Shown: positions 23,958-32,171, counted from the first letter of the stretch. The stretch is DNA of 64,000 nucleotides from Flavipsychrobacter stenotrophus (GCF_002954265.1 NZ_PPSL01000003.1:682001-746000); one strand, 5' to 3'. The notes: generated by a model not told the origin, from the letters alone. Numbers and translations: made by a program.

Positions 23958-25046
23958 ATGTCTGCACTTAAATTTCATACTTTAAAGGTTACTAACGTCC
24001 GCCCGGAGACCGCTGATTGTATTTCTGTATCGTTGCAGGTACCGGAAGACAAATCCGAACTGTTTCGATTCATTCCTGGTCAGTATCTTACTTTCCGCAC
24101 TACACTCGATGGCGCTGAGCTTCGCCGCTCCTACTCTATCTGTTCCAGTCCTAAGGATGGTGAACTGAGAGTGGCTATCAAGAAGGTAGAGCAAGGCAAA
24201 TTTTCTACCTATGCGCATGGATCGCTGAAGGCGGGAGATATGCTGGAAGTAATGCCGCCAATGGGTAAGTTCACACCAAAGCCATCGGAAGGGAAAGCTA
24301 AGTCTTACCTGGCATTTGCAGCCGGTAGCGGTATAACGCCTATCATGAGTATCATGAAGACTGTGTTGGAAGATGAGCCCAACAGCACATTCACCTTGGT
24401 ATATGGCAACCGCTCCAAGAACTCTATCATCTTCCGTGAGGCTATTGAAGCACTGAAGAACACGTATATGCAGCGTATGCGACTGTACTATGTGCTTAGC
24501 CGCGAGTATATGGATATTCCATTGTTCAGCGGACGTATCAATGCTACCAAGGCACGTGAATTCTGCTCTTCACTTATAGACCTGGGTACTATAGATGAGG
24601 CGTTTCTTTGCGGCCCGGAAGACATGATCTTATCACTGAAAAGTGAGTTGGCCGATATGGGCATGCCCGTAGAAAGAATACACCTTGAGTTATTCACTTC
24701 TCCCGATCAGCCAAAGGCAACACATGAGAAATGGGCTAAGGAACATAGCGAGGATAAAGGCCCGATGAGTAAGGTATCTATAACGCTGGATGGTACTACC
24801 ACTATTATGGATGTGCCTTTCAACAATGAGAGCATACTGGACGCCGCACTACGCAATGGTCTCGACCTGCCGTATGCCTGCAAGGGTGGTGTATGCTGCA
24901 CCTGCCGCGCTAAGGTAATGGAAGGTGAAGTAGAGATGGAAGTAAACTATGCATTGGAGCACTACGAAGTAGAACAGGGCTTTGTACTTACCTGCCAGTC
25001 GCACCCCCGCACAGAGACAGTAGTCATCGACTTTGACCAGAGATAA
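23958..25046 (+). CDS. paaE: Phenylacetyl-CoA epoxidase reductase subunit PaaE
   Basis: A 362-residue flavin and iron-sulfur reductase that feeds electrons to the ring-1,2-phenylacetyl-CoA epoxidase PaaABC(E). The FAD-binding motif RRSYSICSSP, the NAD(P) motif AFAAGSGITPIMSIMKTVL and CGPEDMIL show the ferredoxin-reductase fold; the C-terminal plant-type 2Fe-2S domain has CKGGVCCTCRAKVMEGE and FVLTCQSHP. The ATG at 23958 (MSALKFHTLKV) is preferred to the upstream TTG at 23937. It stands alone here, with a promoter directly upstream and a terminator after it; paaC and paaD lie 19 and 23 kb away, and paaA/paaB are not in the window. Confidence 0.92.
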   Translation: MSALKFHTLKVTNVRPETADCISVSLQVPEDKSELFRFIPGQYLTFRTTLDGAELRRSYSICSSPKDGELRVAIKKVEQGKFSTYAHGSLKAGDMLEVMPPMGKFTPKPSEGKAKSYLAFAAGSGITPIMSIMKTVLEDEPNSTFTLVYGNRSKNSIIFREAIEALKNTYMQRMRLYYVLSREYMDIPLFSGRINATKAREFCSSLIDLGTIDEAFLCGPEDMILSLKSELADMGMPVERIHLELFTSPDQPKATHEKWAKEHSEDKGPMSKVSITLDGTTTIMDVPFNNESILDAALRNGLDLPYACKGGVCCTCRAKVMEGEVEMEVNYALEHYEVEQGFVLTCQSHPRTETVVIDFDQR

Positions 25047-25086
25047 TTTGAAACGTAGATTTCGCGAATGATAAATGAGAATAAAA

Positions 25087-25124
25087 AAACGTGGCACCAT
25101 AGGTAGCCACGTTTATTTATTTTT
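25087..25124. terminator. Bidirectional terminator between paaE and galE
   Basis: AAACGTGGCACC / GGT-GCCACGTTT stem with one bulge; A-run before and T-rich run after allow use in both directions by the convergent genes. Confidence 0.8.
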
Positions 25125-25136
25125 ATCAGTTTTTTC

Positions 25137-25155
25137 ATTGAGCCATTGAGCCATT
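25137..25155. repeat. Octamer array ATTGAGCC, copy 3
   Basis: Two exact units of ATTGAGCC and a partial ATT that runs into the galE stop codon (25154-25156). Confidence 0.75.
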
Positions 25156-26194
25156 ATACTGCTTTCTCCTTCGCCGCTTCAGCCAGTATCTTTTCCCATT
25201 TCCATGATGTATCCATCATTGCGTCAAGATCATATTTAGTTTCCCAGCCCAGCAGCTTGCGCGCCTTGTTATTGTTGGCATAAACCTCTACCACATCTCC
25301 ATCTCTACGCGGACCTACATTGTAGTTGAGCTTCAGGCCCGATACTTTTTCAAAAGCTGTTATCAGTTCCAATACCGATACACCATTACCTGTACCCAGG
25401 TTGAAGATCTCGCAGTTACTCTTGTTGCGGTCGTCCATAATGTACTGTAGCGCACGTGTGTGTGCATTGGCAATATCACATACGTGAATGTAGTCACGCA
25501 CGCATGAGCCATCTTTGGTATCATAGTCTGTACCAAATACTGTCATTGATTCGCGCTTGCCTATAGCTGTTTGTGTGATCACCGGAACAACGTTTTCTGG
25601 CTTCTCCATAAACTCACCTATAAAGCCACTTGGGTGTGCGCCCGCAGGATTAAAGTAACGTAGCAGTATGGTATTGAAGTGCTTGTTTACATTGGTAAAA
25701 TCTTCGCAGATAGCCTCACCCACCTGCTTGGTACGCGCATATGGCGACTCTGCCGGGGCGAAAGGAACTTCCTCAACTACCGGCAACTGGTTGGTATTAC
25801 CATATACCGAGCATGATGAAGAGAACACAAAATTGGTCACATCAAATTCTTCGGCACACTGCAACAGGTTGATGAGTGAATTGAAGTTGTTCTTGAAGTA
25901 CATCAGCGGGTCTGCTACCGACTCTGGTACGCTCTTGTAGGCCGCAAAGTGGATAACACCGGCAATATCCGGATTCTCCAGAAATATAGCCTCGGTATCA
26001 TCAATGTTACAAAGATCTACCTTGTAATTCTTAATTGGCTTGCCCACTATCTTTTCTATACCTGCCAGCATCTTTGCCGATCCGCGCGACATATTATCTG
26101 CAGATATTACCTCGAAACCATTTTGTATGAGGTCAACTATTGTGTGCCCGCCTATATAGCCGCAACCTCCTGTAACCAATATCTTCTTACCCAT
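25154..26194 (-). CDS. galE: UDP-glucose 4-epimerase
   Basis: A 346-residue short-chain dehydrogenase-type epimerase interconverting UDP-glucose and UDP-galactose. The NAD motif VTGGCGYIGGHT is near the N-terminus, catalytic SSSCSVYG and Y-x-x-x-K (YARTKQVGE) are present, and GDGDxxxDYIHVCDIANAHT-type and NLGTGNGVSVLELI segments are typical of GalE. It supplies galactose for surface polysaccharides. It is convergent with paaE and has an upstream exact -7 element. Specificity for N-acetyl sugars is possible. Confidence 0.93.
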   Translation of the reverse strand: MGKKILVTGGCGYIGGHTIVDLIQNGFEVISADNMSRGSAKMLAGIEKIVGKPIKNYKVDLCNIDDTEAIFLENPDIAGVIHFAAYKSVPESVADPLMYFKNNFNSLINLLQCAEEFDVTNFVFSSSCSVYGNTNQLPVVEEVPFAPAESPYARTKQVGEAICEDFTNVNKHFNTILLRYFNPAGAHPSGFIGEFMEKPENVVPVITQTAIGKRESMTVFGTDYDTKDGSCVRDYIHVCDIANAHTRALQYIMDDRNKSNCEIFNLGTGNGVSVLELITAFEKVSGLKLNYNVGPRRDGDVVEVYANNNKARKLLGWETKYDLDAMMDTSWKWEKILAEAAKEKAV

Positions 26195-26216
26195 TGTAGT
26201 AGTAGTTTGTGTATTG

Positions 26217-26224
26217 CAAATATA
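26217..26224 (-). promoter_or_regulatory. Bacteroidota -7 promoter element (TATATTTG) of galE
   Basis: Exact TAnnTTTG on the minus strand, 22 bases before the galE ATG. Confidence 0.45.
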
Positions 26225-26357
26225 GGGTTATGCAAAATTCAAAAGCCAAATCCTCAGCATCACGCATTAAAAAGATAAACACAGACTTCATAGAGGCTGA
26301 ATACGATATAAAGCGAATGTAATGGTGGAATAGAGATGCTCGATGTTGTAAAAATTC

Positions 26358-26390
26358 AAAAAGTCCACCCGTGCGGATGGACTTTTTTTG
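26358..26390 (-). terminator. Terminator after mqnC
   Basis: AAAAAGTCCACC / GGATGGACTTTTT stem with a GC-rich loop, 23 bases after the mqnC stop; T runs occur on both strands. Confidence 0.8.
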
Positions 26391-26412
26391 ATTTAAATCT
26401 TATAATATTTAC

Positions 26413-27534
26413 TTAGTATGTTATTACCTGCTCTTCCATTTTAGGCATGGCGCGGAATTCGTATTGCTGGTTGCGGAGTTGTGGCTCGAAGCCGGCTTCT
26501 CTTATAGCGTCCTGTATACCCTGCGCGGTGAAGCGGTGCGGGGCTCCTGCGGCACTTACTACGTTCTCCTCTATCATGATAGAGCCGAAGTCGTTGGCGC
26601 CCGCATTGAGGCACATTTGCGCTACCTGCTTACCCACTGTAAGCCATGATGCCTGTATGTTCTTCACATTAGGCAACATGATACGGCTCATAGCGATCAT
26701 ACGGATGTACTCTTCAGGGGTAGTGAGGTTCTTAGTACCACGGATACGCTGTAACAGTGTATCTACGTCCTGGAATGTCCATGGAATGAAGGCGATGAAA
26801 CCCTTTGCGCCTTCGGGCTTTTTAGCCTGTACTTCGCGCAGCTTTACCAGATGTTCGAAACGCTCTTCGATGGTCTCTACATGGCCAAACATCATAGTAG
26901 CGCTGGTTGTAAGCCCTTGCTTATGTGCTTCGTGCATAATGTCTAACCACTCCTGTGCACCACATTTACCGTTAGATACCAGGCGGCGTACACGATCGTT
27001 CAAGATCTCAGCACCAGGGCCGGGAAGGCTATCCATACCTGCTTCGATCAACGCCTTGATCACATCATGGTGATTGCTCTTTTCCAATTCAGTGATGTGC
27101 GCGATCTCGGGCGGTCCTAAAGCATGCAACTTCAGGTTAGGGAACATGCTTTTCAATTGCTTGAACAGGTCTGTGTAGTAAGCCAGACCTAAACCAGGGT
27201 GGTGGCCACCCTGCAACAACAGCTGCTCTCCACCATATTTGAAGGTCTCTTCGATCTTCTCTTTGTAGGTGGCAATATCCGTTACATATGCCTCAGCATG
27301 ACCGGGTATGCGGTAAAAATTGCAAAACTTACAATTGGCCACACAAACATTGGTTGTGTTCATGTTACGGTCAATGATCCAGGTGACCTTACCATGTGGT
27401 ACCTGTATCTTACGGAGCTCATTGGCCACATAAGTTAACTCGGCAAGAGGGGCATGTTCAAACAGGTACATTCCCTCTTCTATGCTGAGAAACTCAAAGC
27501 GCATGGCCTTGGCATATAGATCTGATAATTGCAT
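26413..27534 (-). CDS. mqnC: Cyclic dehypoxanthine futalosine synthase MqnC
   Basis: A 373-residue radical-SAM enzyme that cyclises dehypoxanthine futalosine in the futalosine route to menaquinone. The iron-sulfur motif is CVANCKFCNFYRIPG (CxxxCxxC), after WIIDRNMNTTNVC. MqnC hallmarks follow: GGEQLLLQGGHHPGLGLAYY, DSLPGPGAEIL, SATMMFGHVETIEERFEHL, GFIAFIPWTFQ, NIQASWLTVGKQVAQM and GANDFGSIMIEENVVSAAG. These separate it from the related MqnE. The gene is monocistronic here; other mqn genes are elsewhere. Confidence 0.93.
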   Translation of the reverse strand: MQLSDLYAKAMRFEFLSIEEGMYLFEHAPLAELTYVANELRKIQVPHGKVTWIIDRNMNTTNVCVANCKFCNFYRIPGHAEAYVTDIATYKEKIEETFKYGGEQLLLQGGHHPGLGLAYYTDLFKQLKSMFPNLKLHALGPPEIAHITELEKSNHHDVIKALIEAGMDSLPGPGAEILNDRVRRLVSNGKCGAQEWLDIMHEAHKQGLTTSATMMFGHVETIEERFEHLVKLREVQAKKPEGAKGFIAFIPWTFQDVDTLLQRIRGTKNLTTPEEYIRMIAMSRIMLPNVKNIQASWLTVGKQVAQMCLNAGANDFGSIMIEENVVSAAGAPHRFTAQGIQDAIREAGFEPQLRNQQYEFRAMPKMEEQVITY

Positions 27535-27610
27535 TAAAACAATAAATTAGGCTGTAAAATTACTGAATTACTATCATGCAAGTGATAAGTATTAATAATG
27601 GTGGTATTTA

Positions 27611-27647
27611 ACAAAGTAAAAAGTAAAAACTTAAAAGTAAAAAGTGG
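27611..27647. repeat. A-rich heptamer array (GTNAAAA), family C
   Basis: Repeats of AAAAAGT/TAAAAGT about every 7-8 bases, about 75 bases upstream of the mqnC start. Other arrays at 30561, 32900, 34254, 36539, 48735 and 61226. Confidence 0.7.
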
Positions 27648-27691
27648 TTGCTTAATGATTATGCGGTAGTAACTCAGGGCCTTCTTTCAAT

Positions 27692-27873
27692 GTACAAAAC
27701 GAATACGTCCGCTTGCGAGACTGCTTCGTTCCTCGCAGTGACGGCTTAATGAGCTACAAAACGAGTACGTCCTTACGTGAGATTGCTTCGCGAAGGGCTC
27801 GCAATGACACGCCTCTTTTTGCTTTCTGTCATTGGATTATGATTGCGGGAACCCGAATAGCTCCTCGCAATGA
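27692..27873. repeat. Family D repeats: two tandem copies and a remnant
   Basis: Copy 1 (27692-27743) and copy 2 (27755-27812) both begin TACAAAACGA-TACGTCC and end with a CTCGCA-TGAC core. A remnant core (CTCCTCGCAATGACCCGCC) is at about 27860. Copy 2 shares a 35-bp exact match (27776-27810) with the copy at 32096-32171. Confidence 0.8.
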
Positions 27874-27890
27874 CCCGCCAAGGTGGAACT

Positions 27891-27938
27891 CAAAGAGAGC
27901 CGGCCAGATGGCTGTTGGTCAGTAGATGCAACAGCAGC
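27891..27938 (+). repeat. Dispersed repeat family I, copy 2
   Basis: Begins CAAAGAGAGCCGGCCAGATG, continuing GCTGTTGGTCAGTAG; it aligns with the reverse complement of 9560-9607. Confidence 0.55.
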
Positions 27939-27964
27939 AGAGTTGGCCATCCGGCGATCTTTCA

Positions 27965-27997
27965 AGATGTGGCATACCTTAAAGGTGTACCACATCT
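27965..27997 (-). terminator. Hairpin after the GH10-like gene
   Basis: AGATGTGG..ACCTT / AAGGT..CCACATCT stem-loop, close to the stop codon at 28002; the T run is poor. Confidence 0.45.
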
Positions 27998-28001
27998 CTG
28001 T

Positions 28002-29501
28002 TTACTTTTGAATGGGTAGTGTTATACCGTTGCTCATTTTGCTTTCGTTCCAGCTTCTGTCGAGGGCGGTAACGACGTAGACGCACTGTTTATAGTTTTT
28101 GGAGGCTGCATCGGTAAAAGATGAGGCCTGCTGAATAGATACGATCCTGTCGGTGCGTTCAAGGTTTATTGCTTCGCCATTGGTAAACCTGTATACTGCA
28201 TATTTCAAAGGCTCCTTTTTAGGATTCGCAGTTTCCCATTCCAGTACGTTACCATTGGTTGTAGGGGTAGCTTTTACAACAGGTGCTGCTGGGGCAACGC
28301 TGTCTATCCACTTCATAACAGGCGGAAATGCAGGGTATTTGTTATAGACATTACACAGACTGTCTTTTGTAGGTTGTCCTATCTTATTGAAGCAAGATGT
28401 GCTGTAGTAACTACAGCCTGATGATGTACAATACTGGCGGATATCTCTTATCTGCCACAACAATTCATTAGGGCTTTTCCATGGGCCTACAGGCTTTTCA
28501 GACATGCGATAAACGCCAAGACCGAAGTACATGTGCCTGCCATAGGCATGTGCATTCCACCATGGGAGTAGTATGTTGAAGGGAGCTGCTTTGTGGCCAT
28601 GTTCCCAATAGAGTTGCGGCATGAGGTAATCTACCCAACCCTTCTTGGTCCAGAGTATAACATCAGAATACAGATCATCGTAGCAGCTGGTACCGGCTGT
28701 AGTAGCAGATCCCTCGGGGTCTTTGGTTATGTTTCTCCATACACCAAAAGGACTGATACCGAACTTCACATAAGGCTTCACCATTTTTATTTTGGTATTG
28801 AGCTGCATAACGAACTGATTTACGTTGTCGCGTCTCCAGTCTTCCTTATTAGCGCCCTGTCCGTATTTCTGATAGCTTTTATTATCGCCGAAAGCTTGCC
28901 CCGGCACCTTGTAAGGGTAGAAGTAATCATCGAGGTGAACACCATCAATGTCATAGCGTTTAACCACATCCATGATCACAGTGATCACATAATCGCGTGC
29001 AGGCCACTGCCCCGGATCTATGTATGATTTGCCACCGTAGCTAATGATCCAGTCCGGGTGGGTGTGCGTAATATGGTTGGCAGGATTAGGATTCTGCTTG
29101 CTATCTACCAATGCCCTGAACGGATTGAACCAGGCATGAAACTCCATATTGCGCTTATGTGTTTCAGCGATCATGAACTCAAGCGGATCGTAATAGGGCA
29201 CCGGTGCAACACCTTGCTTGCCTGTAAGGTAGTGGCTCCACGGCTCCAGTTCAGACGCGTACAAGGCATCGCTGGAAGGGCGTATCTGCACAATTACAGC
29301 ATTGCAACCCAACGCCTTTAGTTCTTCCAACCTGGTTATAAATTGTTGCTGCTGCTCGCCGGAGGAGAGCCCCTGTTTGCTGGGCCAGTCGATATTCGCC
29401 ACCGTGGCTATCCATGCCGCGCGGAGCTCGCGCTTTACAGGTGCTGCATTAGCAGTTGTGGCAATGAACAAACACAATAATAAAATGAGGTATCTACGCA
29501 T
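28002..29501 (-). CDS. GH10-like family glycoside hydrolase (DUF187/YngK type), secreted
   Basis: A 499-residue protein with signal peptide MRRYLILLLCLFIATTANAA. Residues about 25-350 are a TIM-barrel 'glycosyl hydrolase-like 10' domain: RELRAAWIATVANIDWPSKQ, LGCNAVIVQIRPSSDALYAS, HAWFNPFRALVDSKQNPNPA, DGVHLDDYFYPYKVPGQAFG and YLMPQLYWEHGHKA. The C-terminal 100 residues look like a fibronectin type III domain (SVAPAAPVVKATPTTNGNVL). Relatives act on peptidoglycan or polysaccharide but few are tested. An exact -7 element lies 49 bases upstream. Confidence 0.9.
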   Translation of the reverse strand: MRRYLILLLCLFIATTANAAPVKRELRAAWIATVANIDWPSKQGLSSGEQQQQFITRLEELKALGCNAVIVQIRPSSDALYASELEPWSHYLTGKQGVAPVPYYDPLEFMIAETHKRNMEFHAWFNPFRALVDSKQNPNPANHITHTHPDWIISYGGKSYIDPGQWPARDYVITVIMDVVKRYDIDGVHLDDYFYPYKVPGQAFGDNKSYQKYGQGANKEDWRRDNVNQFVMQLNTKIKMVKPYVKFGISPFGVWRNITKDPEGSATTAGTSCYDDLYSDVILWTKKGWVDYLMPQLYWEHGHKAAPFNILLPWWNAHAYGRHMYFGLGVYRMSEKPVGPWKSPNELLWQIRDIRQYCTSSGCSYYSTSCFNKIGQPTKDSLCNVYNKYPAFPPVMKWIDSVAPAAPVVKATPTTNGNVLEWETANPKKEPLKYAVYRFTNGEAINLERTDRIVSIQQASSFTDAASKNYKQCVYVVTALDRSWNESKMSNGITLPIQK

Positions 29502-29549
29502 AGTTGTGAGACTTAGAAGTGCCGTGGGTGGTTAGCAGGCGGCATAATG

Positions 29550-29557
29550 CAAAATTA
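29550..29557 (-). promoter_or_regulatory. Bacteroidota -7 promoter element (TAATTTTG)
   Basis: Exact TAnnTTTG on the minus strand, 48 bases before the ATG of the GH10-like gene. Confidence 0.4.
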
Positions 29558-29652
29558 TTCTAATTAGCCGTAATAGAAAATGTAAAACTTTGGCTTAGCG
29601 GGTTAAAATCCTATGTTCCAACCTAGCCTTAATTATCGGCGGACTATAAAGT

Positions 29653-29740
29653 TATTGCGCCCCTGCAGGGCTTGACGATCTTTATTTTCCAGACCGGGGG
29701 CTTCACCCCCGGCTGTTATATTACGCCCCTTCAGGGCTTA
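29653..29740. repeat. Three-hairpin composite repeat, family A copy 1
   Basis: Order: hairpin GCCCCTGCAGGGC, then ACCGGGGGCTTCACCCCCGG, then CGCCCCTTCAGGGCTT. The central and right parts are nearly identical to copy 2 at 36875-36963. Confidence 0.85.
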
Positions 29741-29889
29741 TCATCGCAATTAAAGTCAATGTCATTGAGGAAACCAACGCTAACCGATCTTAACATTTTC
29801 ACTGTGTTATCTTGTTAATGGTAGCTGTAATGGTCTTAGCTGGAGATTGTTACCATAACGAATATAAATGAGGCTTCAATATAAATGGG

Positions 29890-29897
29890 TAGCTTTG
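29890..29897 (+). promoter_or_regulatory. Bacteroidota -7 promoter element (TAGCTTTG) of the 27-residue ORF
   Basis: Exact TAnnTTTG match four bases before the ATG at 29902. Confidence 0.5.
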
Positions 29898-29901
29898 TGT
29901 C

Positions 29902-29985
29902 ATGTTGTACTTCTTCCTGCTGATAGGTGCTATTGCCGCGGTAATTGTGGTGGTGATAAGGTTTCAAAAAGAGCCTAAAGACTGA
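29902..29985 (+). CDS. Small single-pass membrane protein, 27 residues
   Basis: ATG at 29902 to TGA at 29985 encodes MLYFFLLIGAIAAVIVVVIR followed by FQKEPKD. It is one hydrophobic helix of about 19 residues with a charged C-terminal tail, a form expected for a real membrane miniprotein (positive residues on one side). An exact -7 element sits four bases upstream, so the transcript would be nearly leaderless. It is not recognised, and it is too short for standard gene calling. The next gene starts 74 bases downstream and may be co-transcribed. Confidence 0.5.
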   Translation: MLYFFLLIGAIAAVIVVVIRFQKEPKD

Positions 29986-30059
29986 TGATTATTTGCCGTT
30001 AGCGTATTGATGGATGTCATGATGGCTTCCGCTAAAAATTGATATATTTACAAGGCATT

Positions 30060-30563
30060 ATGGACCTGAGTAAATTTAAGATCAAAGCTGCGAGAAAGAA
30101 AAAAGCCCTGTCAGCTTTTCTCTTAAAACTGGATGACATTGTTCCGCATGATATGCCTGAACTGGTAGCCAAAGTAGATGCGACAGTGTGGCAGGATACA
30201 AATTGTACCGCATGTGCCAATTGCTGCAAAACAATGACGCCCACTTATCTACAGGCAGATATTGACAGGATCTCCGCCCACCTGGGGATGCCTTCCGCAA
30301 CATTCATTGACCAATGGCTGAAGAAAGAAGAAGGTTCTGAAGACTGGGTAAATACCACTCAACCGTGCCAGTTCCTGGTAAATGACATGTGCTCTATTTA
30401 CGATGTTCGCCCGGCCGATTGTGCTGAATTTCCGCATCATGACAAGAAACCATTTGATGCCTATAACGAGACATTTACCAACAACCTTATGCACTGCCCG
30501 GCAACATTTACTTTGGTAGAGCGCCTGAAAAAGGTTGTAGAGCGAGAGTATGAATGGCTTTAA
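30060..30563 (+). CDS. YkgJ family cysteine-cluster protein
   Basis: A 167-residue protein with the YkgJ zinc/iron cluster pattern: CTACANCCKTMTPTYLQ (CxxCxxCC), then QPCQFLVNDMCSIYDVRPAD followed by CAEFPHHD and a later LMHCPATF. The eight or so cysteines probably bind a metal cluster. The lysine-rich N-terminus (KFKIKAARKKKALSAFLLKL) is amphipathic. ATG at 30060 (MDLSKFKIKAAR) is chosen over TTG at 30039. Function of the family is unknown; it is widespread in Bacteroidota. Confidence 0.88.
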   Translation: MDLSKFKIKAARKKKALSAFLLKLDDIVPHDMPELVAKVDATVWQDTNCTACANCCKTMTPTYLQADIDRISAHLGMPSATFIDQWLKKEEGSEDWVNTTQPCQFLVNDMCSIYDVRPADCAEFPHHDKKPFDAYNETFTNNLMHCPATFTLVERLKKVVEREYEWL

Positions 30564-30599
30564 AAAGTAAAAACTCAAAAGTGAAAAGTTAAAAGTGGT
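30561..30599. repeat. A-rich heptamer array (GTNAAAA), family C
   Basis: Overlaps the YkgJ stop codon; units such as AAAAAGT, AAAACTC, AAAAGTG, AAAAGTT. Confidence 0.65.
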
Positions 30600-30762
30600 T
30601 TATTGCAGTTAACCACCTCCTTCGTCAAAAGGAGGAGAGTGTGCTACGCAAGCGTTATGTAGTTTAAGCACAATTAGAACAATTAACTGTAAGCGTGAAA
30701 GTTAAAGCCATTGAGCAGTCATGGCATTATGATTGTAACAATGATTAAAATGGATCGATTAA

Positions 30763-31692
30763 ATGGCATTTGAATTCCGCAAATACTTTCATGTACTCAA
30801 AGAGGCCGGTATTGAGTTTGCCAATGATAATGGCACCAAACTGAGTGCATCGCTGGCTTACTATACTATCTTTTCAATAGGCCCTTTGCTGCTGGTGGTG
30901 ATATCTGTGAGTAGTATTTTTTATAAAAGAGCAGATATTACCACGAAGATACTAGACCAGGTGAGCGCGTTGGTGGGCACAACAGGTGCTGACCAGATAA
31001 GAACGATGCTCGATAATACCAAGACACAGGGTAATACCACACTCTTCAGCATTATAGGCATTGTGGTGCTGATATTTGGCGCCACGGGGATATTTACCGA
31101 GATACAAAGTTCCATCAACTATATATGGTCTATAAAAGCTAAGCCCAAAAAGGGATGGCTGAAGTATATAACCGACAGGCTTTTGTCGTTCTCTCTTATC
31201 ATAGGCAGTGGCTTTTTAATGTTGGTCACGCTTCTCATTAACCTGCTGATGGACATACTGTCTGACCACCTGCAGCGTATACTGGGTGACGCCAACATTA
31301 TACTACTAAAAGGACTGAACATAGGGCTGTTGTTTGTGGTGGTGACATTTCTTTTTGCCGTTATCTATAAGGTACTGCCCGATGCTGTTATTAAGTGGAA
31401 AGACGCATTGGTGGGTGCTGCGTTTACCGGTGTGCTCTTTCTGATAGGTAAATTTCTCATCGGCTATTACCTGGGTGCATCTAAGAGTATCAGCACTTAT
31501 GGCGCCGCAGCATCGCTTATCCTGTTGTTATCATGGGTGTACTATTCTTCTATCATATTGTACTTCGGGGCCGAGTTCACCAAGGTCTATGCGCTTAGGC
31601 TAGGCAGTGGCATAACGGTGTATGATACGGCAGTATACATTGTAAAAAGAGAGGCTAAGGAACATCCGGAGGTGAAGCATCCGCATATGTAG
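30763..31692 (+). CDS. YihY/virulence factor BrkB family membrane protein
   Basis: A 309-residue inner-membrane protein with about six TM helices. The family signature is the start of the first helix, TKLSASLAYYTIFSIGPLLL, followed by the large helices TLFSIIGIVVLIFGATGIFT, LLSFSLIIGSGFLMLVTLLI, LLFVVVTFLFAVIYKVLPDA, and SLILLLSWVYYSSIILYFGA. Once thought to be RNase BN, this family is now regarded as a membrane protein of unknown transport role. It is monocistronic and followed by a 727-base gap. Confidence 0.92.
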   Translation: MAFEFRKYFHVLKEAGIEFANDNGTKLSASLAYYTIFSIGPLLLVVISVSSIFYKRADITTKILDQVSALVGTTGADQIRTMLDNTKTQGNTTLFSIIGIVVLIFGATGIFTEIQSSINYIWSIKAKPKKGWLKYITDRLLSFSLIIGSGFLMLVTLLINLLMDILSDHLQRILGDANIILLKGLNIGLLFVVVTFLFAVIYKVLPDAVIKWKDALVGAAFTGVLFLIGKFLIGYYLGASKSISTYGAAASLILLLSWVYYSSIILYFGAEFTKVYALRLGSGITVYDTAVYIVKREAKEHPEVKHPHM

Positions 31693-31855
31693 GCGTTTGA
31701 ACAGCTGATCTACTTGATTGGTGGATCGCCTAAAACGAATAATTCCCGATGTTCGGGTCAGAGACCCGTTATACTAGTCGTCACGAGAGCGCTGCGCTAA
31801 CTCTCGCGACAGGTTTGTATTTATTTACTGTTATTTTGTTAGCCCAGTCGCTGTG

Positions 31856-31874
31856 TAGACGCAATTATGCGTCT
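31856..31874. repeat. AGACGC palindrome, family F copy 2
   Basis: TAGACGCAATTATGCGTCT: inverted AGACGCA / TGCGTCT arms. Confidence 0.55.
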
Positions 31875-31902
31875 TTACCAGAGAATTTTATTGTTGTTTG
31901 TA

Positions 31903-32053
31903 TAAAAGTGGCAGTTTTTGCTAAAAGTGGCAGTTTTCTCTCTCTTGTTTTACTGGAACACCTATTGGGTAAGGGTTTTGTCGATTTTAACAAACTGCCA
32001 CTTTCTGCCACTTATTGCCACTTTCTGCCACTTTTTTCGTGGAAAGTAGCAGT
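31903..32053. repeat. 10-bp tandem array CTGCCACTTT x4 with upstream inverted copies
   Basis: Four head-to-tail units at 31995-32034 (CTGCCACTTT, CTGCCACTTA, TTGCCACTTT, CTGCCACTTT). Inverted copies AAAGTGGCAG lie at 31905-31914 and 31924-31933, and a degenerate AAAGTAGCAG follows at 32043-32052. The arms could pair over a loop of about 60 bases. Confidence 0.85.
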
Positions 32054-32095
32054 GTGCTTCGCGTGCCTTCCAATGACAGAGTGCAAATAGCGACC

Positions 32096-32171
32096 CAAAA
32101 CAAATACGTCCCTGCCTACCGGCAGGCAGGCTTGCGTGAGATTGCTTCGCGAAGGGCTCGCAATGACACCG
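32096..32171. repeat. Family D repeat, copy 3
   Basis: Shares a 35-bp exact match with 27776-27810. It carries an extra internal palindrome CCTACCGGCAGGCAGG (about 32115-32130) not present in the other copies. Confidence 0.8.

Larger units (their letters stand above)
27535..28001. other. Repeat-filled gap between mqnC and the GH10-like gene
   Basis: No coding region is supported. The gap holds, in order, the AAAAGT heptamer array (27611-27647), two tandem copies of the family D repeat and a third remnant, a family I element, and a hairpin before the GH10-like stop. The 70-residue frame at 27713-27925 is read from repeat DNA and has no protein character. Confidence 0.75.
29502..29901. other. 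Gap with promoter and a three-hairpin composite repeat
   Basis: No gene seen apart from the small ORF at its right end. It holds the GH10-like gene promoter (29550-29557), composite repeat copy 1 (29653-29740) and otherwise AT-rich unique DNA. Confidence 0.7.

Noticed and set aside
27713-27925. A 70-residue plus-strand frame
   Set aside because: It is read from family D and I repeats and has no start signal.
31903-32053. Possible CRISPR array
   Set aside because: The unit is only 10 bp, units are directly adjacent with no spacers, and no cas gene is present.
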